Source: Vitis vinifera
Taxonomy: Eukaryota; Streptophyta; Magnoliopsida; Vitales; Vitaceae
Length of the DNA: 64,000 bases
Assembly: GCF_030704535.1 (NCBI RefSeq)
Contig: NC_081822.1
Coordinates: 9,293,001-9,357,000, forward strand
Reading direction: 5' to 3'
In this document: in pieces, positions 38,001 to 50,000 of the stretch
Position numbering within the stretch: the first letter of the stretch is position 1
How the letters are laid out: each line of letters begins with the position of its first letter
Made by a program: the position numbers and the translations under genes
The notes under the pieces: model-generated
Databases searched by the model: none
What the model was told of the DNA's origin: nothing
The model's input: only the letters and a program-made list of their open reading frames with translations

Positions 38001-41000
38001 TCAGTGGGCGCGAATTGGGAAGGATTTGGTGACTCTGAGTGAAAAAAAGGTACACCCTCAAGACGAGACTCCCAAACTTGATGTTCATTCATGCTCTCCC
38101 CCTGAACATGAAATTTGGGATAGAAGAAGACATGTTCAAAGAAAGAGACGTCCATGGTGGTGTAAAATCTTTTGTTGGTTGGAGAATAGCATTTGTACCC
38201 TTTTTGGGTTGGAGAATACCCTAGGAAAATGCACTTATTTGCTCGAGGAGCAAATTTGCTACGATTTTGAGGATACACATGAACGAATGCCGTGCAACCA
38301 AATACTTTGAGTGGTAAATCAGAAGAGGCGGCACGGGTGTGAGGAAATTGTTTTAAGAAAAGTTGACGTGGGGATTGAAAGGTAAGCACTCTGGATGGCA
38401 TACGGTTAATCAAATAGGTAGCTGTGAGAATAGCTTCCCCCCAGAAATAGTTTGGAACATTAGAGGAAAACATAAGGCACCGGGCAACCTCCAAGAGATG
38501 TCTATTCTTGCGTTCAGCCACCCCATTTTGTTGTGGGGTGTCAACGCAAGAACTTATGTGGATAATGCCGTGATTTTGAAGATAAGTACTGAGACTACTA
38601 GTAAAGTATTCCTTTGCATTATCTAGCTTGAGGACTTGAATTTTGGAATTGAATTGGTTTTGAACCATAAGATTGAAGGTTTGAAAAATGTGTCCGACCT
38701 CTGACTTTTCTTTCATAAGGAAAACCCATGTTACCCGAGTATGATCATCAACGAATGTCACAAACCATCGAGTGCCAGAAATATTTTTTATCCGGGAGGG
38801 ACCCCACACATCACTATGAACTAGAGAGAAAACAGTCGAAGGTTTGTATGGGATTTGAGGATATACTGTTTGAGTATGCTTTGCAAACTGACAAATTTCA
38901 CAGTGATAAGATGCTGGATTTTTATTGATAAATAATTTGGGAAACAATTTTGCAAGGTAAACAAAGCTAGGATGACCAAGGCGATAGTGTAACATTATAA
39001 TCTCACTATCTTTATTGACCTTAGAATTTGACACAGAATTGAAAGACTCTAACATACTCTGAGACTGTACGCAACTTGCTTGAGAGACTTGGTTGGAGAA
39101 TTGGCCACATGAGAGGAGGTAGAGCCCGGAACACAGTTCAGCACTGCCAATCATCTTCCCCGATTTCAAGTCCTGAAAAACACACGAGTTTGGATAGAAT
39201 TTAGTAACACATTGGAGATCACGAGCCAATTTGCTAATGGACAAAAGATTACAATCCAAGTTTGGAACATGGAGGACAGAGTCAAGATATAAGTCTTTAG
39301 TAAGTTTTATAGAACCTGTCCCGGCAATTTTTGACTTTGAACCATCAGCAATATGGACGGATGAATGACCATTACTTGGCTTGTAATTTTGAAGAATGGC
39401 AGCATCTCCTGTCATGTGATCAGAAGCACCTGTGTCCACTATCCACAGCTTCATTCCTCCTCGACTAGCAGTGAGGGCTATCCCGGTAGTACTGCCACTG
39501 CCAACTTGGCTTAATAGTTTCTGTAGCATCTCCATCTGCTCTTTGTTGAATGGACTCGGCTCGGGAACAGATGTGCTCTCAGAGTTGGCAGCCACGTGTG
39601 CTCTGCCATCTCTGTCAGTCCGTGGCTTTGGTTTCCAATCAGCCGGTTTGCCATGAAGCTTCCAGCAAGCCTCCTTATAATGGCCTGGTTTCTTACAATA
39701 ATCACACCAAGGCCTAACTCGTTTCTGACAATCTCCACCACTACTATTAAATGATCGAGCAGCAAGGGCAGAGCCATCCAATGTTGGGGCAGGTTGCTCT
39801 TTGGATCCCATCATCACTTTCTTTCTACTTTCTTCATGCCTAACCTCTGAAAAAGCCTCCCTGAGACTTGAAAGGGGTTTAATGCCCATGATTCGGCCTC
39901 TAACATCATCCAATTCCCTGTTTAGTCCTAGGAAGAACTTGAACAGTCTCTTTTGTTCCACAATTTGCCTGTATGTTGCTGCATCATCCGAACATTTCCA
40001 TGAGCGAGTCTCGAATAAGTCAAGTTGCTGCCAATACCTTGTGAGTGTGTTATAATACTGAGTAACTGACTGCTCTCCTTGGCGGAAGTCATGTAGGGCT
40101 GATTCAACCTGAAAAAGTTCTGAAATATTTTCAAAACTTGAGTAAGTTTCTTTGGCTGCATCCCATATGTCCTTTGCAGTCCCAAACAGCAAGAAATTTT
40201 CTCCTATGTCATTGTTCATGGAATTGATAAGCCATGACATGATCATGCTGTTTTCAATCTTCCACTTCCTGAAACCCGGTTCTGTAGTTTCTGGCATGGC
40301 TGATTCTCCAGTGAGGTACTCATCCTTTCCTTTACCGCAAATGAACAGCAACACAGATTGTGACCACTGTAAATAGTTATGGCCATTTAATTTGTGTCCT
40401 GTGATGAGAATAGGAGAGGAATCATTGCCACCAAGGTTTGGAATTTCAGATCTGCCCCCTGATTCTGGTGACGTGACGTTGGATACTTGTGATGATGCCA
40501 TTCCGTATTTTGTCATGGACCGGAAAGGTAGAAGAACACTTCCCAAGGCACGTGCAAGGATTGGAGTTGAGAAAAAATAGCCGGAGGACGCCGGAAAAAC
40601 TGATCGAAAGGCCCACGGAAGCAAAAGAACCCCAAAAGAGGCACGTGCAGGGCTCGGATGGCAAAAACAGGTAAGAAGGGTGGCTGGTCGGCGTCAGGCG
40701 AGCTTGGAGGAGGAAGCGCGTCGCCGGAAAGTGGCTCACGCGCCCTCACGCGCCGGCGCGTGAGATGCAGTCGCCGGCCGGAAAAACGCGCGTGGACGGC
40801 GCGTGGATGGGTTTCTGGTTCCGGTGCTTTGGGACAAATTGGAAATCTCCTCCAGGCGCTCCTTGCAGTGTAAAAAAAAAACCGTCGCCGGAAAGTTTGC
40901 CGGAAAAGTTCACCGGAAAAGTTGCCGGCGGTGAATGTTTTCTGACGACGATTCGACCGACCGGAAAGCGTTTTCTCCCTTGACTCTGAGAATAGGGACT

Positions 41001-44000
41001 GATGACCGGAATGAGAGATGGCCAGAGAGAGAGATGGTCGGATTGAGAGATGGCCAGAGAGATTTGGCCGGAATGAATGATGGCCTGAATAAGAGGTGGC
41101 CAGAAGGGATTAGGGTTTCAGAAAACTGGCTCTGATACCATGAAGAATTTCTGAACTCCTTTATTGATTATATTCGGTACACACCATACACATATATATA
41201 CACACATGACTGAATAAGAAAAAAAATCAATCTAGCTTAATTCTCTCCTAAAATTAGGAAACTGGATCATAAGGAAATATCCTAAATGATCTCTCCTTTT
41301 TTATTCCTAAAATACTTTCCTAAATTAAAATCCTAACTTTGGCATTATTTCAACAGAAAGTAATTGAGGAAGCCAGTCAAAAACAATTCTTCATCCAAGA
41401 AGGATCTGGTAAAAGTGTAAACAGTCTTTAGTTTGGTAAGACAAAAAAAAAAAAGTCATCTTAATTATCAGGTTTTCACTTTTCGGGTCCAACCACAGAG
41501 TCTTGGTAATCAATATGGCAAGACATCATAAGAAAACCAACAGAAACTCACCTGTGGAAACATAGAAAAAACCAATACAAAATATATAATGCCACCAATG
41601 AAATCAAACTGCCAATTCTTCTTTCGGAACTTCAAAATATTTCCCAATGCAATCTGCATCAAATGACCAATACACCATATTATTGAGAAATTAAAAGGAA
41701 AAAAAAAGGAATATAAAATGAAATTTTTGGTATTGACAAGCCAATGGAACTGTAGATTTTCAGATTTACCCTGCTTGAATCTTCAAAAGAAGGATAAGCA
41801 GCCTCACTTTTATATGAAGCGCCATAAAGTTCATTGAAATTACTGAAGACATGGGTGGGATGCAAAAACGCTCCACCACAACCATTTACAAGTAGATGCT
41901 GCACATAAACTGGTTTATCAGATGAAACAGATGAATGGCGCATATAATGATGTAGGTCACCAGCCATTCGAAGTTTACACCTTCCTTTCAGATAATCACA
42001 TATAAGGTGTGAGACATTTTTTCCAGAAACATCATTCCAGTACCAATCCAGAAGCCAATTTGGTTCATGTGTCATAATGATTACAGAATCATTTTCTCCA
42101 ACCTGAGTTAAATATCATGAGATGAAGATGTTAAGTCCGTAAGTAGAAAATTTAGGAATGAAGAAAAACAGAAATAAGAACAGAATAATAATGTAGGAGT
42201 CCCAGTAAATGAGATAAGGAAGATCTGTTATAAGATCATTTTTTTGGCAAATGGAGTCGGCTTCAACCAATAAGAAGCAGTATCCACAGGTTAAAGCTCA
42301 CATATCCAATGATCTAACAGTTGGCTCTAAGGAGTTATCAGCAAAGAGAATTTTACATATTAATATTAAAGTTAGGGTGAACATGTTTATGTGATGCTGA
42401 AAAGAAATTCCGAGAATTTTTTGGCAAATAAAATGTTATTAAAAGACCAGACCAATAGCAGGCAAGCTTAGGATACAGGAGTGCATGGGAAATACATGTA
42501 AGTATACCATAGAACACTCAAAAAAGAAAGAAAGAAATAAGAGCAAAAGTTAAGGCCAATTAAATCAGCCCAGCGCTGAACTTTCTATGACATGAAAGAT
42601 AAATTCCCTCCCCCTAGTGATGACTCTTGAAGGAGCAAACACCAGATTCTACAAACACAAGGATACAAGCTTGTTTGTAGATGAAAACACTTTTCTCACA
42701 AACATCTTCAGTTTAGAAAATGAAAACAATTAATTCGGACCATTTTCTCTGGTCAAACTTGCATTTTTTAAAACATGGAAAACAGTATTGTGACCTTGCA
42801 TTTTTTAAAACATTGAAAAAAGTATTTTTGATGTTTCATAAAAATAACCCATTTTCAGGAAATATTCTTAAAAACAGTTTTGGTAACATGTTTTTAAGTC
42901 ATTCTCAATATTTATATTTCTGTAAGCAGAAAACAGTTCTCCTTTTTGCTATCAAACACACCCAAGTTCACCATCCACCCTCCCAAACCAAGCCCACAGA
43001 AATTGAGACATAACCCGAAGGTTTATGGAACTTGAAACTGACAACTAAAACTATTACCAGGTAAAAAATCACATTGGTCTAATTCAAACAAGATGAGAAC
43101 AGTTGATCACATTGAAAAAATCACATTGCAATAGTAATTTGGTTCAATTTTATTGTGCTATAGAACAAGTGGAAGAATTAAAAGATCAGGGGTTGGAATG
43201 GCAAGACTGTACACCTCTGGTTTCCTAAATAGAATATCTTTATACTATAAAAGCCGGAATGTGAGGTTTTTGTTGTAACTTTGCTTTCCTGTTTTATCCT
43301 CTCTTTTTAAAATTATTCACCAAATTGCCATTGATGCTTTGCTACGAGTTGGATTGCTGCTGTTGCAGCAGCTGTCCCACCTTGACAAACAAACAGCTGT
43401 ACAAGCCCTGATCTTCAGAGGGAGAAGTGACAACAATCGGTGGTCCTTTGCAGTAATATAAGCCAGATTCTTCTATGTTTTACCTTCAAATTGTTAAATG
43501 TAGGAATCCTCTGCGTTTTTTTTTCTGATCTTAACCCATTGTTTGTTTGTCGAGAAAATGGAGCGGAAGGAAGGAAAGGAAGGGAAATGGAAGGAAGATT
43601 GCATTTTCGCTCTTGTTTTCACATCTCTGGGACTATTTTGAAAGAAAAACGAGAACAAAAACTGGAGTTTACGTAGTAAAGTTGTTGAATTAAGTTCAGT
43701 TTTTCTTTTCCTCCTCTGGTCTTCTCAGTTGTTTTAGGGTTCTGAATGACGTTGAGTAAGGACTGAAAGTTTGAACTCGTTTTTCTTTGTGTGTTTTCTT
43801 AGACATGTACAGAGCGTTAGGATTTGGTAATACACGATCCGGATCACTGTTTGTAGAAAGTGTTAGCAATTTTGTGTTGAAATGAAGGCAAGGGAATAGA
43901 AAGGACGAGGATTTTGAGTCTTCTCATTCTTGTTCTGTGATGTCCAAGAAAATAAACAGTTCAATTTGATCTAAGCCTTTATGGTTCAGTTGAACTGAGA

Positions 44001-47000
44001 GTTTGTTTTGTAGGGTTGTTAACAACAAATAATCTAGGAACCAAAGATTTTAGTTTTCTTCCTTTGCATATGTTTTTGTGACAATCAAACACAAAATTAG
44101 GGTTGAACTATTCATGACTGAATTGCAATTTATATAGTGTAAATTTTTTAGTAAAAGTGCTACCATTTTGTACTGAAATGATTAGCTCAGTAAAATCAAG
44201 ATGTGGACATTCTTAGTCACAATTCAGATCACTTTTTGTGAAGTGCTAGCATTTTTGTTTTTAAATGGAAGAAGGAAAGGAAAAATAGGAAAAGATGATT
44301 TTGAATCCTGAGGTCTCTTTTCTGTTGATTTCCAAAAAAAAAAAAAACTGAAAATGAATATATCAATTTTGAAGTGAGCAAGCTAGGCTTGTGAACAATC
44401 AATGAATCTACAATTGAAGATTTTAGTTTGTTTTTTTCGCCCTCTTTTTTTTTTTTTTTTTTTTTTTTTGAGCACCAATTAGTGAGTTATGGTTTAGCAA
44501 TTCGGATTAGATTCTAATTTGTTTGGAATAATTTTGGTTTCAATGAAATGTATGCATTTTTAGACTAAAATCATTAACAACGTTAAACTAGAGGAAATAA
44601 AAATGAAGATATATCTTGAAAAGCTTATGTAAAATAGGTCAAATAACTTATTTAAGCTCAATTGGGTGAAGAAGTTTGTTTTTTTAGAATTTTGAACATT
44701 GCCAAGATTAAGATCCAAAACTTTAATTTATTTTTCTTCGTTACATTTGAGCCAACAATTGATGGTTGGCTGAGCAATTATGGTAACCACCCAATTCCTG
44801 TGAACTTTGAGCTCTACAATCCTGCTGGGATTCTCTTTTCTATCATGTCTTTGATCCAAGCATTCATTCCTCTTTTCACATTGCATTTCTTTTAAAATTT
44901 AGTCTATGGACATTGTTTTTACTTATGTCATTTCATACATGTTTACAAGTACTAATAATCTGATATTAGCTTAATCAAGAAAGAGGACATTTTTGAAAGG
45001 GGAAAAAAGGAGGGTCTTGGTTTATCATTAACTGCATTTTAAGTTTTGATCCTCATAAGAGTGCCAGGCATTAAAATGCGGTAGTATATGTCATATTTTC
45101 CAAGGCGTATTAAGTAATTAGGTTTTTATGTTGGCAAAATTATGATACTGAACTATGCACTTTTTATTCTGTTACTGCTATGACTTACATTTTCCTCAAG
45201 GTCTAGTTAAATTCATATTCATTGGACAAATAATAATGTATGCTTATTTATTAAATAATGAAAAAATAATTAATTATAATTTCATATCTAGATTTTTTAT
45301 TATAAAATAAATATATGCAGAGTTGTCATGATGTTATAATATTTTTTTAAACACAAATACCTAAAAATGTTTAAAAGTTTAAAATTTTTGTTTTACTTTT
45401 TATTAAATTATTTTTTGTAATTTTTATTAGATAATTAAAATATATATATAATATCAACTTTATTACCTATCTTGCTCACGTGCCTTGCACATGGAACAAA
45501 ACTAGTAAAAGGGAAAAGAGATTTGTCAATCCATCCAGTCTAAGAGAAAGAGAACATTGGTACATTTTTAGTTTACTTTCTTGAATTATGAATATTGTTA
45601 CCACCTTCAGTGCAGACCTTAAAAATGAAAGGGGAAAAAAGGAAAATGAAGAAAGCAAGAAAAAAAAGAAGCAAGAGAAAAAGAAAAGAAACATTAAAGA
45701 CTAAAGCATACATAATGGTAACAGCTTGACATGATGTAATAGTCAGTCTGCCAAAAGAAGCCTTCTCCAGGAACATGATATCTGGGCTAAAAGGGTTTAA
45801 ACACCTATTCACCACCTCTAGGTGCTCCCTAAACTAGACCTATAAACTTTCATTAGGATATTAATATAGTCATTCCCTCCTTCTTCACAAAATATAAATG
45901 TCAAGACCAGAACACTTTTAAGGCATTAAATGTACTTGGGCATGTATGTTAGGTGAACAGTGCATAGGCCTCATATCTATCAAACCTCCATATCACTGGA
46001 CATGGAAACATGGCTTAATTATAGTGAACAATCTTTTGCTTCTACAAAACAGGATGAAAAGAAGTATCTATTTAACATTAATTGTTTTCTACAAGGGCAT
46101 TTAACAGTCAACTAATTTAAAATGATCATACAATAGTAATGAATTCAAAAAGTATCTAGTGAAACCTAGTAAAGAATCCCTCCCTTCAATTATTCAGGTG
46201 TACTTGTCTGATACATGTTCAGCAGCAGGCATCACTAGTGCAAATTACAGCAATATTGATTTTGTAAGTCAATACAACATAGGGGTTGTATATCATATCT
46301 AGTAGATGGGCCTATTTTGGAGAGGAAAGAGGGCCTCGAAGCTAGGCCCAATTTGGGATGGGCTTCTTTAGGGGTAAAAGACATCCGTTTTGGCTTCTCC
46401 TTAGACAGTGAAGTTGGGGTGTTGTCAGCGCCTATCTCTCTAGCCGACAAAGCCCTCCTCGACGAAGCTTCAAGGTTTCCAAGTACTTCATCTAGCTTTG
46501 TTTTTCCTTTCGAGTCAAGGGCTTCTTCTTCTTCTTCTTCTCCGTCTAGGGGTGGGGTGTTGGCCAAGTCTTTGGAGGGAAAAGCTAAGGCTTCTAGGTC
46601 TACAAAAGGGAAGATGGACCTTTTGTCTGATTGTCTTGAGTGGAATCCTCTAAGAGTGGTTCTAGCAGATGGAAGAGATGTGGAAATGGTTGGGTTGATT
46701 CCAGATGATGAAGTTGCCACGAAGGAGTGGGTACAAGAAGCAAAGTCATTTGAGGGGGCTCTAAAAGAAGGAGAGGACCAGTGTGAAGACTAGTCCACTA
46801 GCTCTTTAGAAACTTCTTAGGCATGCCGACCCTGGGATTTGAAGAAAATATTTTGAAGCTCTTGAAAAAGATGAAGTGGATAAGAGAGGTGAAGATAAGG
46901 GAGCGTGGAAAAGGGAGGAATTTTTTTGCTTCTTTGAAGTTTAAGAAGGAACTTAAAAAAGTTGGAAAGTTCAATAAACTATGGTGGTAGTGTTCCCAAA

Positions 47001-50000
47001 AGAGGAGAAAGGGAGAAAGCATCGTGGGATATGATTCTGGTTCATCAATGATTCTTAAAGTTTTGTCCTGGAATGTGAGATGGGCAAATAACGCAAAGAA
47101 GGGGAAGTTAATAAAGTCCTTGATTAGGTCACAAAGAGCAGATGTAGTGTCTCTAAGAAACCAAAATTCAATCGATGACAATGAAGATTGTCAAATGCCT
47201 AGGGGTGGGGAGATTCTTATAGTGGGGGTCAGTGAATGCAAGAGGTGCCTCAGGAAGGGTTTTGGTGTCTTGTGACAGTAAGGTGTTAGAGTTGGTCAAG
47301 TGGGAAGTGGGAAAGTTCTCCATTTCTTGCAGGATTAAGAATTGTGAGGATGCTTTTGTGTGGGTTTTTACAGGGGTTTATGGGCCTTGTTCTAGGAAGG
47401 ACAAAGAGGGTCCTTGGGTGGAATTGGGGGCTATCAAAGGGTTGTGGGGCAATCCATGGTATGTAGGAGGGAATTTTAATGTTGTAAGATTTCCTTGGAA
47501 TGCAACAGTGTCTAAGGTCGACTACTCCAATGAGGAGATTTTATGATATCATCAACGTGCTAGAATTTAGAGATCTACCACTGGTAAGGGGGCCGTTTAC
47601 TTGGTGTGGAGAGCAGAACAACTCCTCTTTTCTAGGTTGGATCAATTCCTAGTGTATGAGGGGGTGGGAAAGTCACTTCATAGGGGTCATCCAAAGGATC
47701 TTATCAAAGTTTGTTTCTGACCATTCCCCTGCTTTGTTGGATGGTGGGGGTTTTAGAAATGGTCCTAGCCCTTTCAGGTTTGAGAAAATGTGGTTGAGGG
47801 TGGAAAAGGTTTCCTAATCTGTTGAAGGGTTGGTGATTGGGATTGGAGTTTTCAGGTTCTGCCAATTTTATTCTACCATCTAAACAGAAAGCCATAAAGA
47901 TGTACTTGAAAAGTTAAAATAAAGAGGTGTTTTGCAATATCTCAGTAAAGAAAATGGAGACTTGGAACCAGATAGGTTTCTAGGACGCTAAGGAGAGGGA
48001 AGGAGTTTTGTCAACTACGGAGGCAATAGCAAGGAAATCTGCAATGGAGGAATACCAGAAATGGGTTTTGCTAGAAAAGGCATCTTAAAGACAAAAATCA
48101 AGAGAAATATGGCTTAAGGAAGGAAATAGAAACTCTAAATTTTTTATAAGATGGCAAATGCTCACAGAAGAAGAAACTACCTTGCTAAGATTAAAGTAAA
48201 CAGGGAATGGCTTACCGAAGATAGAGAGATAAAATGGTGGTCAATGCTTTTAAAACCCTTCTCTCTAAAAAAGGAGATTGGAGGCCAGGTGTTGATGCTT
48301 TGTCCTTTGAGGTGCTAGAGGGTTGGAGGCTAGCAAGTTAGAGGGGGTTTTCTCAGAGGATGAGGTGTTTAGTGTGTTGACGAGTTGAATAGTGACAAAG
48401 CCTCAGGCCTGGATAAGTTTTCGATGGCCTTTTAGCATTTTAGTTAGGAGTTTGTAAAAACGAAAGTATTGAACATTTTTAAGGAGTTAAATGAGCATGG
48501 AAGATTTGTTAGAAGCCTAAATGCAACTTTCCTAGTTTTGATCCCTAAGAAGAAAGGTGCAAATGATCTTAAAGATTTGAGGTCAACAAGTTTGGTAGGA
48601 GGTTTTTTAAAATTGTTGAAAAAAGTGTTGGCCAATAGACTCAAGAAGGTTCGGGTAAAGTGGTTTCCAAGTTTTAGAATGCCTTTGTGCTAGGAAGACG
48701 AATTTTGGATGCAGTGTTGATAGCAAATGAGACAATTGATTTAATGCTAAAAATGAGAGATTGGAGGTTGTAATGCAAACTCAACATTGAGAAGATTTAT
48801 GATCATGTGAATCGGGGCTTCTTATTAGCAATTCTTGGGAAAATGGGATTCGGGCAAAAATTGATAAATTGGATTAAGTGGTGTATCTCTTCAGCCAGCT
48901 TCTCTATTTTAGTTAATGGCTCCCCTACAAGATTCCTCAGAAGCTTTGGGGATTAAGACAAAGGGACCCTCTATCCCCCTACCTCTTTGTGATTGCTATG
49001 GGGGCTCTCAACAGTTTGCTTTTGAAAGCACAAGATGGGGGTTTATTTCAGGTTTCAAGGTTAGGGGAAGGGAAGGTGAAGGTGAGGAAATATCTCATCT
49101 CTTTTTTGTTGATGACACGATTGTTTTATTTGGGGCCTCTCAAGAGCAAGTCACTAATTTATGTTGGCTTCTCATGTGGTTCGAAGCCATTTCAGGGTTG
49201 AAGATAAATTTGGAAAAGAGTGAGATGATCCTAGTGGGGGAGGTGGACAATTTGAAAGAGTTGGATTGTGAAATTGGTTGTAAGGTGGGAAAGTTGTCAA
49301 CTTCTTACCTAAGACTCCTCTTAGGGGCTTCATACAAGTCAATGGTAGTCTGGTATAAGGTAGAAGAGCGGTTTCACAAGAGGCTTTCATTATGGAAGAG
49401 GCAACAACTCTCAAAGGAGAGAAGACTCACGTCACTTCATAGTACTCTAGCCAATCTACGAATCTACTTTATGTCTTTGTTCACCATCCCAAGAGTTGTA
49501 AAATTGAGATTAGAGAAGATTCAAAGGGATTTTTTGTGGGGAAGAGAGACCTTAGAGAACAAAATACACTTCGTGAAGTTTTCAATTGTTTGTACAGTTA
49601 AAGCGAAAGGAGGTCTAGGTGTTCGTTCTCTTTCTTTGCTAAATAGGGTGCTGTTGGTGTTACTCTTGTGAAAGAGATTTGCTACGGAAGAAAATCATAA
49701 GAGAAGAGTATGGAGAGGAAGAAGGGAATTGGAGATCAAGTTTGGTGAGAGATTCCTACATGTTCGAGTTTGGAAAGCAATAGGTAAGCAATGGGATTTC
49801 TTTAAAACAAAGATTTCTTTTGCAGTAGGCAGTGGGAGCAAGGTGAAGTTTTGAAAAGATATGTAGTGCAGTGAGGAACCCTCATGTGAGACTTTCCCAT
49901 CCTTGTTTCCCTTATTTGATTTGAAAGCAGCGTGGTAGCTATTTTTGGGAGCAAAGAAGGGAAGAAGGAAGTTAGAACTTCCATTTTACTAAGAATTTAA

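Larger units (their letters stand above)
35835..41355 (-). mobile_element. Structurally complete Ty1/copia retrotransposon, 5.5 kb, recent insertion
   Basis: The element has two LTRs (3' copy 35835-36048, 5' copy 41141-41355 on the minus strand), the primer-binding site TGGTATCAGAGCC (41140-41128), one uninterrupted gag-pol frame, a polypurine tract next to the 3' LTR (36060-36049) and a 5-bp target duplication GAAAG. It sits in intron 11 of the metallophosphoesterase gene, in the same orientation, about 100 bp from exon 12 and 190 bp from exon 11. Without it the intron would be only about 0.3 kb. All parts needed for autonomous movement are visible. Confidence 0.97.

Noticed and set aside
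36056-41127. Many plus-strand ORFs (for example 37978-38310, 39432-39656)
   Set aside because: They are antisense shadows of the intact copia polyprotein or its leader.
46235-46720. 161-codon minus-strand ORF
   Set aside because: It is antisense to the LINE ORF1-like remnant, which has the better collinearity with the downstream endonuclease and RT pieces.
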